Of a DNA stretch of 64,000 bases, positions 45,070-55,500 are shown one piece after another. The DNA is from Dyadobacter chenhuakuii (lineage in GTDB: Bacteria; Bacteroidota; Bacteroidia; Cytophagales; Spirosomataceae), in the NCBI RefSeq assembly GCF_023821985.2, contig NZ_CP098805.1, forward strand, positions 558,001-622,000, read 5' to 3'. Each line of letters starts with the position of its first letter. Within the stretch, counting starts at the first letter, position 1. The translations under genes and the position numbers were made by a program. The notes beneath the pieces were generated by a model. That model searched no databases and had not been told where the DNA came from. It saw only the letters and a program-made list of their open reading frames with translations.

Positions 45070-48000
45070 ATGAAAGAAATTTTTTACAAAGCACTGAAAG
45101 CGAATGTGCTTCTGGGTGCATTGATGCTTTTGGCACTCAATGTCTTTGCACAGAACGCCCGTGTTCTGACTGGCAAGGTTAACAGCGCCGCGGGGGCTGT
45201 TCCGGGTGTTAATATCTTGCTTAAAGGTTCACAAACCGGCACTACCACGGATGCTAATGGTAATTTCAGCATCAACATTGAAGGGCCTGATCCCGTGATC
45301 GTAGCCTCTTCTATCGGCTACAAATCGCAGGAAGTGAATGTCGGTAACAGCTCTGACATTACCATTTTACTGGAAGATGACATTGCAACATTAACCGAAG
45401 TCGTCGTTACAGGTTACTCGACGGAAAACCGCAGCCAGGTTACGGGTGCTGTTTCGACCGTAAAGCCGCAGCAATTGCAGGTTGTGCCTTCTTCCAATGT
45501 GGAGCAGCAGTTGCAGGGGCGCGTTTCAGGTCTTACCGTTATTTCAAATGGTCAGCCGGGAACGTCCAGCCAGGTGCGGATCCGGGGATTCGGATCTTTT
45601 GGCGGGAATCAGCCGCTGTATGTTGTGGATGGCGTTCCTACGCAGAGCATTCAGTTTATCAATCCTAATGACATTGAATCAACGACTGTATTAAAGGATG
45701 CAGCATCTGCTTCTATTTATGGAGCACGTGCTGCGGCTGGTGTCATTGTGCTTACAACTAAAAAAGGGCAGAAGAAGGCGCAGAAGCTGTCAGTTAGCTA
45801 TGACGGATTGTATGGCGTTACCAATCCTGGCAAAGGCCAGGACATACTCAATCCGCAGGAACAGGCAGACTGGACTTGGCAGGCCAGGAAAAATGACATT
45901 TTTCAAAGTGGGGGAGCGATCGGGCCTAACAGCTTTGCAGGCATTGCCAATGGTCAGTATGGCTCCGGGAGTACACCTGTTTTGCCTGACTATCTGCTGG
46001 TTGGAGGGAAAGTTGGGCAGCCGGCATCAGCCGTTAACCTGGAAACAGAACGCGCAAAATACAATACTAATCCGGCAAACGGCCCGTATTATCTGGTTAT
46101 GGAAGCCAACAAGCAAGGTACGGATTGGTACAAAGCCATCACCAGAACAGCACCTATGACGCGCCACACGCTCGGATTTTCAGGCGGCTCGGATTTTAGT
46201 CGTTATTATGTGAGTCTGGGCATGCAGGAGCAGAACGGGATTGTGATCAATAATAAATTTTCCCGTTACACATTGCGGACGAATACTGAGTTTGATTTGA
46301 GCAAGAAGCTGCGGTTTGGCGAGAACATTCAGTTGGCCTATGTTGGGGCAAAAGGTTTACAGGGCAATTCCGGCAGCTCGCTGGGGAACAGCACCAATAA
46401 TAATTCGAGTATTGCATCCGACGAGAACGACATCCTCTCGGCATTCAGAATGGCGCCGATCGTGCCGGTTTACGACGCATTCGGCGGATATGGCGGAACG
46501 GCAGCTCCGGGTTTAGGTAATCCAAGGAACCCACTGGCCAGCAGAGAAGCCGCTGCTAATAACCTGAACCGGACCATTTACGGTTTTGGTAACGCCTATC
46601 TGGAATATGATGTCATTCCATCATTGACATTACGCAGCAGCATTGGCGGCACTTATTTCAACAATTACAGCACGAGCTCTTCACGTTCCACCTATGAAAA
46701 TGCGGAGAACATTGCCAATTTCAGCTATAACGAAGGATCTGGTTTTGCATTAGCATGGACATTTACCAACACGGCCACATTCAAAAAGACATTCGGCAAG
46801 CACGAGATCAATGCGCTCGCCGGCGTCGAATCATTGAACACAGGCGCCGGAAGGAACATCAGCGGATCCGGCCTTAACCCGTTCTCGACCGATCCGGACT
46901 ACGTGACGCTTAGTACAACCACGCCCGGCACGACGCGTCAGGTTAATAGCGGAAACTCCAAGGGAAATAACTTTTATTCACTTTTTGGTCAGGCCAAATA
47001 CATTTACAATGACCGCTACATTGTAACCGCAGTCGTTCGCAGAGATGGTTCATCGCAATTCTCACCCAATAACCGTTTCGGCGTTTTTCCCGCATTCTCG
47101 GCTGCATGGCGTGTTTCTTCCGAAGATTTCATGAAGAACATCAACTGGATCTCAGACCTGAAAATAAGGGGCGGTTATGGCTTAATGGGGAATTCCAATT
47201 ACCTGAGCTCAACCAACCAGTTCAATCTTTTCGCTTCCAACGCGGCAAACGGATATGATCTTGGAGCGACAAACAACACCATTTCGCCGGGTTACTACAC
47301 CAGCCAAATCGGCAACCAGGATGCCAAATGGGAAACCAGCGTCACTTCCAACATTGGGATCGACGGTGCGCTTTTCAATAACAAACTCGAAATCGTGGTG
47401 GATTTCTGGCGCAAGGACACGCGTGATTTGCTTTATCAGCTGGCATTGCCGGGCGTTGTGGGTGTAAGGGCCAGCGCGCCATTTGTGAATGTAGCCAGCA
47501 TGCGTAACCAGGGAATTGATCTTCTGCTTTCGAACCGCGGCGCATTGATCGGCGATCTGAACTATGAAGTGACGGCGATCGGGAGCTTTTTGCAGAATAA
47601 AATCACGGCCATTGCGCCACTGGTTCCCTATTTCACAGGCGGCGGAACCCGCTTGGGTACGCCCGTTGTGCGTAATGAGGTGGGTCATACGCTTTCCGAG
47701 TTCTTCGGATATCAGGTGGCAGGGCTTTTCAGCAGCAAAGAAGAAGTTGCAACCGCACCTACGCAGGCCGGTGCTGCGCCTGGACGTTTCCGCTTTGCGG
47801 ACCTTAATAATGATGGTAAGATCAACGACGCTGACCGCGCTTACCTGGGCAGTCCGGTCCCGAAATTTACCGGTAGTATTTCACTCGGATTGTCTTATAA
47901 AGGCTTTGATATCAACACCAATATCTACGCTTCTTTGGGTAACAAAATATTTAACAACCAGCGCTGGTTTACAGACTTTTATCCCTCATTTACAGGCGGC

Positions 48001-48363
48001 GCGCTCAGCACACGCGTGAAAGATTCCTGGCTGCCCGACCGCACCGATGCCACTGTGCCGATCTTCGAAAGTGCCGGGAATTTCAGCACCAACACGCAAG
48101 CCAACTCCTACTATGTGGAAGACGGATCTTACGCCAGAATGCAGTATCTGAACCTGGGTTACACATTGCCGGCCACTGCCTTGAAAAAGATCGGCATGAG
48201 CCGCTTGCGCGTTTCGCTGTCCGCAACAAATCTCTTTACGGTGACTAAATACTCAGGACTTGACCCGGCCGTGGGTGGCTCGTCTGACTCGGCCTTCGGG
48301 ATTGACGTGGGCAATTACCCGGTGACGCGCGGCTACAACCTGGGCCTGAATTTCGGCTTGTAA
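45070..48363 (+). CDS. susC: SusC/RagA TonB-linked outer-membrane transporter
   Basis: Transporter of 1097 residues from the ATG at 45070, chosen because the following 24 residues form a clean signal peptide (KANVLLGALMLLALNVFAQ). A carboxypeptidase-like domain (about 28-105) leads into the plug (TLTEVVVTGYSTENRSQVTGAV, QPLYVVDGVPTQS) and barrel. There is no STN domain. It is strikingly similar over most of its length to the STN-bearing SusC at 57790, sharing for example EQADWTWQARKNDIFQ and PYFTGGGTRLGTPVVRNE. The stop TAA overlaps a possible ATG of the susD frame. Substrate unknown. Confidence 0.93.
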   Translation: MKEIFYKALKANVLLGALMLLALNVFAQNARVLTGKVNSAAGAVPGVNILLKGSQTGTTTDANGNFSINIEGPDPVIVASSIGYKSQEVNVGNSSDITILLEDDIATLTEVVVTGYSTENRSQVTGAVSTVKPQQLQVVPSSNVEQQLQGRVSGLTVISNGQPGTSSQVRIRGFGSFGGNQPLYVVDGVPTQSIQFINPNDIESTTVLKDAASASIYGARAAAGVIVLTTKKGQKKAQKLSVSYDGLYGVTNPGKGQDILNPQEQADWTWQARKNDIFQSGGAIGPNSFAGIANGQYGSGSTPVLPDYLLVGGKVGQPASAVNLETERAKYNTNPANGPYYLVMEANKQGTDWYKAITRTAPMTRHTLGFSGGSDFSRYYVSLGMQEQNGIVINNKFSRYTLRTNTEFDLSKKLRFGENIQLAYVGAKGLQGNSGSSLGNSTNNNSSIASDENDILSAFRMAPIVPVYDAFGGYGGTAAPGLGNPRNPLASREAAANNLNRTIYGFGNAYLEYDVIPSLTLRSSIGGTYFNNYSTSSSRSTYENAENIANFSYNEGSGFALAWTFTNTATFKKTFGKHEINALAGVESLNTGAGRNISGSGLNPFSTDPDYVTLSTTTPGTTRQVNSGNSKGNNFYSLFGQAKYIYNDRYIVTAVVRRDGSSQFSPNNRFGVFPAFSAAWRVSSEDFMKNINWISDLKIRGGYGLMGNSNYLSSTNQFNLFASNAANGYDLGATNNTISPGYYTSQIGNQDAKWETSVTSNIGIDGALFNNKLEIVVDFWRKDTRDLLYQLALPGVVGVRASAPFVNVASMRNQGIDLLLSNRGALIGDLNYEVTAIGSFLQNKITAIAPLVPYFTGGGTRLGTPVVRNEVGHTLSEFFGYQVAGLFSSKEEVATAPTQAGAAPGRFRFADLNNDGKINDADRAYLGSPVPKFTGSISLGLSYKGFDINTNIYASLGNKIFNNQRWFTDFYPSFTGGALSTRVKDSWLPDRTDATVPIFESAGNFSTNTQANSYYVEDGSYARMQYLNLGYTLPATALKKIGMSRLRVSLSATNLFTVTKYSGLDPAVGGSSDSAFGIDVGNYPVTRGYNLGLNFGL

Positions 48364-48398
48364 TGCTTCTTAATGTTCAGATCAAAACATCAAATACA

Positions 48399-50135
48399 AT
48401 GACAAAATATATCAATAAAACCTGGATCATCATGTTGCTGCTGACATTCGTCAATAGCGCATGTTCCGACAAATTCCTCGAAATCCCGGCCACCGGGCAG
48501 CTTTCTGTAACCCAGTTAAATTCAAAAGCAGGCATTGAAGGATTGCTGGTTGCTGCTTATGCAGAAACGAACGGCCGCGGCTTCCGCCGGGTAACGGGCA
48601 CTTCCAACTGGCTGCGTGGAAGCATTTCCGGTGGTGATGCCAACAAGGGTTCCAATTCGGGTGATTACGGCGATCTGATCCCGTTCATGACTTACCAGCT
48701 TTATCCAAGCCTTTTTGATATTGGTCAGAAATGGAATGCCATGTATGAGGGCATCAGCCGTACCAATGCTGTTTTGCGCATTTTGCCCTCTGCCAGTGCG
48801 GATGTAACGGACGCTGACAAACAACGCATTTCCGCAGAAGCCCGTTTTCTGCGCGCCCATTATTACTTCGATTTGAAAAGGATCTTTAATATGGTCCCTT
48901 TCATTGACGAAACAATGACCTATGGAAATGGCATTGAAAAAGTGCCGAATAACACCGATATCTGGCCCAAAATCGAAGAAGATCTCGCCTATGCTTATCA
49001 AAACTTACCCGCAACACAACCGCTGGTAGGTCGTGCCAACAAATGGGCAGCGGCATCTTATCTGGCAAAAACGTATCTCTATCAGAAGAAATACCAGGAT
49101 GCCAAAACCCTTTTCGACGAGGTGATTGCCAATGGCGTAACGAGCGGAGGGCTTAAATATGCATTGGTAGCAAATTATACCGACATATTTAATGCAGCTA
49201 AAGAGACAAATTCCGAATCCATTTTCGCCATTCAGGCCGCTGCAAATACCGGAAGCACCGATAATGCCAACACCGATCTCGGCTTAAATTATCCTTACGG
49301 TTCCAGCGCACCGGGCGGCTGCTGCGGTTATTTTCAGCCTAGTTTCGAGCTTGCCAATTCCTTCCGCGTGAATGCGCAGGGATTGCCGCTTGTGGACGGA
49401 TCTTATAATATGGCTGCAAATCAGTTGAAAACCGATCAGGGCATTATTTCGGATCAGCCTTTTACGCCCGACGCCGGGCCGGTCGATCCACGTCTCGACT
49501 GGTCGGTGGGACGCCGGGGCATTCCTTTTCTGGATTGGGGCGTGCATCCGGGTTATTCCTGGATCCGCGACCAGAGCTTCGGCGGGCCTTATTCCCCTAA
49601 AAAATTTATTCATTACAAATCCCAGGTTAAAAACCTTTCGGACGCCACAGCCAGCACAGATACTTACTCGGCGATTAATTACAACATTATCCGCTACGCC
49701 GATGTGCTCTTAATGGCTGCGGAAGCTGAAATCGAAGTGGGAAGCCTTTCAAAAGCACAAAGCTATGTGAACATGGTCCGCCAAAGAGCTGCCAATAAAG
49801 AAGCTTGGGTGAAAACTGCGAATGGTCAAAATGCTGCGAATTATAATGTGTCCATTTACAATGCAGCCTGGTCAGACAAAACTGCTGCCAGACTTGCAGT
49901 CCAATTTGAGCGCAAGCTGGAACTATCAGGTGAAGGTCACCGCTTCTTCGACCTCGTTCGCTGGGGAACGGCGCAAACAGTGCTTAATAATTTTTTGACC
50001 TACGAAAAAACCAAATTGCCCGTGGCATACAGCGGAGGCAATTTCACAGCTGGCCGGGACGAATACCAGCCCATCCCACAAACCCAGATCGACTACCAGG
50101 GAAGCGACATATTGAAACAAAATCCTAATTATTGA
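48399..50135 (+). CDS. susD: SusD/RagB lipoprotein
   Basis: Lipoprotein partner of the SusC just upstream, 578 residues from the ATG at 48399. That start gives a standard lipoprotein signal (WIIMLLLTFVNSAC, then SDKFLEIPATGQLS). The ATG at 48363 overlaps the susC stop and would add 12 residues before the signal, which is less likely. The core EARFLRAHYYFDLKRIFNMVPFIDE and the C-terminal ERKLELSGEGHRFFDLVRWG are typical SusD motifs. A GCCGYF cysteine pair near residue 310 is a small oddity. Confidence 0.92.
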   Translation: MTKYINKTWIIMLLLTFVNSACSDKFLEIPATGQLSVTQLNSKAGIEGLLVAAYAETNGRGFRRVTGTSNWLRGSISGGDANKGSNSGDYGDLIPFMTYQLYPSLFDIGQKWNAMYEGISRTNAVLRILPSASADVTDADKQRISAEARFLRAHYYFDLKRIFNMVPFIDETMTYGNGIEKVPNNTDIWPKIEEDLAYAYQNLPATQPLVGRANKWAAASYLAKTYLYQKKYQDAKTLFDEVIANGVTSGGLKYALVANYTDIFNAAKETNSESIFAIQAAANTGSTDNANTDLGLNYPYGSSAPGGCCGYFQPSFELANSFRVNAQGLPLVDGSYNMAANQLKTDQGIISDQPFTPDAGPVDPRLDWSVGRRGIPFLDWGVHPGYSWIRDQSFGGPYSPKKFIHYKSQVKNLSDATASTDTYSAINYNIIRYADVLLMAAEAEIEVGSLSKAQSYVNMVRQRAANKEAWVKTANGQNAANYNVSIYNAAWSDKTAARLAVQFERKLELSGEGHRFFDLVRWGTAQTVLNNFLTYEKTKLPVAYSGGNFTAGRDEYQPIPQTQIDYQGSDILKQNPNY

Positions 50136-50146
50136 TCCAATCAGGA

Positions 50147-51817
50147 ATGCAAAATAACAGAAGGGATTTTCTGCAAAAATTTACACTCAGCGTCTCTGCA
50201 TTGGGGCTGGGCACGTCGTCGGCCACGTCGGCCGGCCATGTGCCCGCGCCTGCGGAGGATACTGTGAAAGCTTCGGCAAACAGCTGCATTGTGGATACGG
50301 CTTCCGGCAAAGTGCGCGGCTATATGCATAAGGATATTGTCAATTTTAAAGGCATTCCCTACGGCGCTTCCACAGCCGGAAAAGGCCGATTTATGCCGCC
50401 AGCCAAACCAGAACCCTGGACTGGCATTCGCGATACATTGACTTACGGACCCGTATGTCCGCAAAAGCCAAATAAAGGGTGGGGCATGGAAGAATATGCT
50501 TTTTTATACCAATGGAATGATGGTTTTCAGGGAGAAGATTGCCTGCGGCTGAATGTATGGACGCCTGCGATCAATGATAGTAAAAAGCGGCCGGTGCTGT
50601 TCTGGATGCATGGCGGAGCTTTTTTTTCCGGCTCGGCGCAGGAACATCCTTCTTATGACGGTGAAAATCTGGCGCGAACGGGCGATGTCGTTGTCGTTTC
50701 TGTGAACCATCGTTTGAATGCATTCGGCTTTCTGAACCTGGCCGATTATAGTGACCAATTTGCAACATCGGGGAATGTGGGCATGCTGGACCTGGTGGCC
50801 GCGCTGGAATGGGTGAAAGAAAATATTGCTGGATTTGGCGGTGATGCGAACAATGCTACGATCTCCGGCCAATCCGGGGGAGCAGCAAAAGTGACTACAT
50901 TAATGGCGATGCCATCTGCGAAACGGCTCTTTCATAAAGCCATTTCTCAAAGCAGTTCCACGGTGCAGGTTGCCACGCATGCTTATTCCTCGGAACTGGC
51001 CAAGCTGGTTTTGGCAGAACTCAAAATTGACAAATCCAACATTGCAGACATTCAGCAGATTCCTTTTTCGCATATTATTCAGGCAAGCATTGCGGCCGAG
51101 CAAAAGTTAGGAAGCAAGTTTCCGCTGGACGTCGGACGCGCTGGCTGGCAGCCTGTGGTGGATGGCAAAGTCATTCCTGCACATCCGTTTGATCCAACGG
51201 TTCCAGATTATTCCGCGCAAATTCCGATGATCATTGGCACCAATCGCAACGAAGCTTCTGCGAGCATTGGCAATGCGGCCATGGAATTGCTGGACGAGGA
51301 TGGTTTGAAAAAGAAGCTGGCCGAGCGGTTTGGGGATAAATCACAAACGGTTTACGACACCATGCGCAAGGTGCATCCAAAGGCAAAGCCTGTTGAGATT
51401 TTATCCTATATATCACCTTATAATCCAATGGCTTATGTGCAAGCCGAGCGAAAAGCATTGCAAAAAGCAGCACCGGTTTTCCTCTATCTTTTTGCGTGGC
51501 AAACGCCCGTGTTCGACAAGCGGCCGCGCGCATTTCATTGCAGCGAAATCCCATTCGTTTTTGCCAACACCGATCGCTGCGAAACCATGACGGGAGGGGG
51601 AGAAGAAGCGCGTGCACTAGCCGACCGAATGACCAAAGCCTGGATAAATTTCATGAAAACCGAAAATCCGTCACACAGCGGCTTACCAGCCTGGCCGGAC
51701 TTCGTCAAAAAGCCGGGTGCTATGATGGTTTTTGATGATAAAAGTGAAGTCCGCGTGAACCCGGACGGGGCTGCCAGACAAATGTTAGAGCGGATTTTTT
51801 ACAAAAGAGATTTTTAG
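50147..51817 (+). CDS. Type-B carboxylesterase, Tat-exported
   Basis: Carboxylesterase of 556 residues from the ATG at 50147; a TTG at 50132 would overlap the susD stop. The N-terminus QNNRRDFLQKFTLSVSALGLG is a twin-arginine signal. The nucleophile elbow ISGQSGGAAK has S243, with Q where family members usually have E. EDCLRLNVWTP and WMHGGAFFSGS are other landmarks. It is a paralogue of the enzyme at 10202. It begins 11 bases after susD, so it belongs to this locus and may de-esterify the imported substrate. Confidence 0.88.
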   Translation: MQNNRRDFLQKFTLSVSALGLGTSSATSAGHVPAPAEDTVKASANSCIVDTASGKVRGYMHKDIVNFKGIPYGASTAGKGRFMPPAKPEPWTGIRDTLTYGPVCPQKPNKGWGMEEYAFLYQWNDGFQGEDCLRLNVWTPAINDSKKRPVLFWMHGGAFFSGSAQEHPSYDGENLARTGDVVVVSVNHRLNAFGFLNLADYSDQFATSGNVGMLDLVAALEWVKENIAGFGGDANNATISGQSGGAAKVTTLMAMPSAKRLFHKAISQSSSTVQVATHAYSSELAKLVLAELKIDKSNIADIQQIPFSHIIQASIAAEQKLGSKFPLDVGRAGWQPVVDGKVIPAHPFDPTVPDYSAQIPMIIGTNRNEASASIGNAAMELLDEDGLKKKLAERFGDKSQTVYDTMRKVHPKAKPVEILSYISPYNPMAYVQAERKALQKAAPVFLYLFAWQTPVFDKRPRAFHCSEIPFVFANTDRCETMTGGGEEARALADRMTKAWINFMKTENPSHSGLPAWPDFVKKPGAMMVFDDKSEVRVNPDGAARQMLERIFYKRDF

Positions 51818-51820
51818 AAC

Positions 51821-52546
51821 ATGAGCAAAATATTCACCCTTTTACTATTCCTAACCCTTGGATTTTCAATGGCCTGCGTTGCTAAAAGCAGGCCAAAAGT
51901 CCTTATTTTTAGTAAAACCCTTCGCTATTACCACGAGTCGATCCCTAATGGCATTCAGGCTATTATGAAACTGGGGAAAGCAAATGGTTTTGATGTGGAC
52001 ACGACGAAAGATGCCGGTTTTTTTACCGATAAAACATTGAAGAAATACGCTGCTGTAATCTGGCTTTCCACGACAGGCGATGTCCTTAATGCAACGCAGC
52101 AAGAGGCTTTTGAACGCTACATTCGTGCAGGAGGCGGTTATGTAGGCATTCATTCCGCATCGGCTTCGGAGAAAGAATGGCCGTGGTTTGGCCAGTTAAC
52201 CGGCGCTGTTTTCGTAAACCACCCGCCCGATCCCGTTCCGGGTGTAGTGCAGGTTACCAACCGGAAAGATCCTTCCACCGCCCATTTGCCCGAGCGGTGG
52301 GCGTGGAAGGATGAATGGTATAATTTCAACAAACGCGTCTCTAATGTAGAAGTGCTGTTTTTGGCGGATGAAAAATCCTTTGAAGGCGGCACGGAAGGCG
52401 AATATCATCCGCTGGCCTGGAAACATGCATTTGATGGTGGAAGGGCATTTTACACCGCGCTCGGACATTTGGCAACTGCCTACGATGATCCGCTTTTTCA
52501 GAAACACATTCTGGGTGGCATTCAATATGCCATTGGTCAGAAGTAA
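51821..52546 (+). CDS. ThuA-domain protein, secreted
   Basis: Protein of 241 residues: signal peptide (LLLFLTLGFSMACVA) followed by one ThuA-like (trehalose-utilisation, glutamine-amidotransferase-like) domain: VLIFSKTLRYYHESIPNGI, YAAVIWLSTTGDVLN, GGYVGIHSASASEKEWPWFG, FDGGRAFYTALGHLATAY. The signal contains a cysteine (MAC) that could be lipidated. It begins 3 bases after the carboxylesterase. The domain is repeated at the N-terminus of the next gene. ThuA proteins are linked to sugar metabolism, but no reaction is firmly established. Confidence 0.85.
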   Translation: MSKIFTLLLFLTLGFSMACVAKSRPKVLIFSKTLRYYHESIPNGIQAIMKLGKANGFDVDTTKDAGFFTDKTLKKYAAVIWLSTTGDVLNATQQEAFERYIRAGGGYVGIHSASASEKEWPWFGQLTGAVFVNHPPDPVPGVVQVTNRKDPSTAHLPERWAWKDEWYNFNKRVSNVEVLFLADEKSFEGGTEGEYHPLAWKHAFDGGRAFYTALGHLATAYDDPLFQKHILGGIQYAIGQK

Positions 52547-52558
52547 CCTTTTGTATTT

Positions 52559-55500
52559 ATGAAGTCTCTTAAAATAAAATTGGCTGCTGCCTGCTCACTG
52601 GCGCTGATCTGGCTGTTTTACTCAGGCATGACAGTCAGAACGCAGCCGGCTCCGGCAAAAGTACTTGTTTTTTCAAAAACCAAAGGATGGCATCACTCCT
52701 CGATTCCGTTTGGGATTAAAGCCATTCAAAAACTAAGTGCGGAAAATCAGTTTGTGGCAGATACAACCACCAATTCCAATGCATTCACGGATGAAAACTT
52801 GAAAAATTATGCCGCCGTGATCTGGCTGAACATCACGGGCAATGTGCTGAATGGTGAGCAACAGGCTGCATTTGAGCGTTACATTCAGGCGGGTGGGGGT
52901 TACGTGGGTGTGCATGCGGCGGCGGATACGGAATACGACTGGCCGTGGTATGGCAAACTTATGGGCGCACATTTCACAAGCCATCCGCACAATCCCAATG
53001 TAAGAAAAGCAACGGTTCAGGTTTTGGATAAAACACATCCTGCCACTTCCAAACTGCCCGAACGCTGGGAGCGGGAAGATGAATGGTACAATTACCGGTC
53101 GTTTTATTCGGGGATCAAAGTGCTGGCTGAGCTGGACGAAAACTCCTACGACGGCGGCACCAATGGCGCAAAGCATCCGATTTCCTGGTATCACACTTTC
53201 GATGGTGGCCGCGCTTTTTACACCGGCAACGGGCATACGGATGAGAGTTACGGCGATCCTGCATTTCTGGGCCATTTGCTCGGAGGGATTCAATATGCGA
53301 TCGGTAAAAATGCGCCTTTGGATTACAAAAAGGCTTATGCCAAAGTGACGCCCGAGCAAAACCGATTCGTAAAAACAATCCTAACTAATGACCTGAATTC
53401 CCCGATGGAGCTCGCTGTGGCGCCGGATGGCAAGGTCTATTTTACCGAGCTTTTCGGAAATCTTTCCGTTTTTGATCCCAAAACTGGAAAATCCACGCTA
53501 ATCCACAAATTCCCGATCACCAATATGGGTGGCACGGGACTGATCGGCATTGCACTGGACCCTGCTTTTGACAAAAATCGCCAGCTTTTTCTGTACTATG
53601 CCCCGGAAGGTTTGACCGAAGAAAACCTGGCGTTCCAGCTTTCAAGGTTTACATTAAGTCAGTATAATCAGCTTGATCTGGCTTCTGAAAAAATACTTTT
53701 AAAAGTCCCCGTCCAGAAAAACAGCGGTTCGCATCATGGCGGTTCGCTGGCTTGGGACAAGGAAGGAAATCTGTACATTTCCACGGGCGATAGCTCCACG
53801 CCATTTCCGTCGGGCGGTTATTCGCCTATGGATGAGCGGCCGGAAAAGGAATTTTATAGTCAGGATTCGCAGCGTTCGGCGGGTAATACCAATGATTTCA
53901 AAGGGAAAATCCTGCGCATTCATCCCGAGCCGGATGGCTCTTACAGCATTCCTAGAGGCAATTTGTTCGCCAAAGGAACGGCAAAGACGCTGCCTGAAAT
54001 TTTCGTGATGGGCTGCCGAAACCCTTACCGCATTGCCATTAACCCGAAGACTTCGGTTTTGTATTGGGGAGAGATCGGGCCGGATGCGGGAAAGGATGGC
54101 GTGCAGGGCCCGCGGGGTTATGATGAATTTAACCAGGCCAAAAAAGCCGGGAATTACGGCTGGCCTTATTTTTCAGGCAACAATGCAGCTTATGTAAAAT
54201 GGGATTTCGCAACCAAAACGGCCGGGCCCAAATTCGATCCAGCTGCGCCCGTTAACAATTCGCCCAATAACACCGGTCTGAACCAATTACCGCCAGCAGT
54301 TTCTGCGATGATCTGGTATCCTTACGCAGCCTCGGAAGAATTTCCCGAACTCGGCGTGGGCGGACGAAGCGCAATGGCGGGTGATTTTTATACATTTAAT
54401 TCAAAGACAACCAACCCCGGCAAATTTCCCGATTACTACGACGGCGCACTTTTCGTCTTCGACTGGATGCGTAACTGGGTGATGGCATTACGGTTTGATG
54501 AAAATGAAAATTACGTGAGAAGTGAGCCTTTTATGGCTGCAAACGGTGATTTTCGTCGTCCTATTGATCTATCATTCGGTGCGGATGGCGGAATGTATAT
54601 GCTGGAATATGGTTCTGTTTATGGCGCTGATAATGATGATGCAAGACTGGTCAAAATCGAGTACAACACAGGAAACCGCCCACCGCTCGCACAAGCCTAC
54701 ATCGTGGATTCGGCGCGGGAGGCTTATGTCGACAAAACCGTCTTCCTGACTTCCGAGCGAAGAAATTTCCCAATGGCCAGACAAACCAGTGGCCAGCCGC
54801 CGTTGCGCGTTTCGTTCAGCAGCCGTGGAAGCAAGGACCTGGATGACGACGATGACATTACTTACCAATGGCTTTTTGATGGCAAAACCGTGGGAAGCAC
54901 CAAGGCTAATGCAAGTTATACTTACAAAAAACTGGGTGTTTTCAATGCTATTTTACGGGTAACAGATAAATCCGGGCTTGTGAGTGCAGATACGCTCGTG
55001 GTGCGGGTTGGGAATAGCAAACCTGCGGTGAAGATTGCGGGCGCTGCCAACAAGTCATTCTTTTGGGATGATAAACCTTTTCCCTATGCGGTTAATGTGA
55101 AGGATAAGGAAGATGTGAAAATTGATCCAAAACTGGTCAAAGTGCTGATGAGCTACAATCCGCAACCTGAATCACAACAAAATCTGATCCCGGAAAGCGC
55201 GGATGCATTGTTACAGGAACCCACGCCATTGGGAAAAACATTAATGGCCGGCAGCGATTGCCGCGCTTGTCATACGATCGATCAGCCGTCGGTCGGCCCG
55301 ACATTTACGGACATTGCCAAAAGATATAAGACAAAAGCCGGTTCGACCGAAGCACTTGCGGCCAAGATTATCAATGGCGGCGGCGGAAACTGGGGTAAGG
55401 AGCACATTATGAGCGCACATCCGCAGCTTTCTACGCAGGATGCGCAGGAAATGGTGCGTTACATTTTTTCTGTGACCGATGAGAAAAAGAGCCGCGTCGC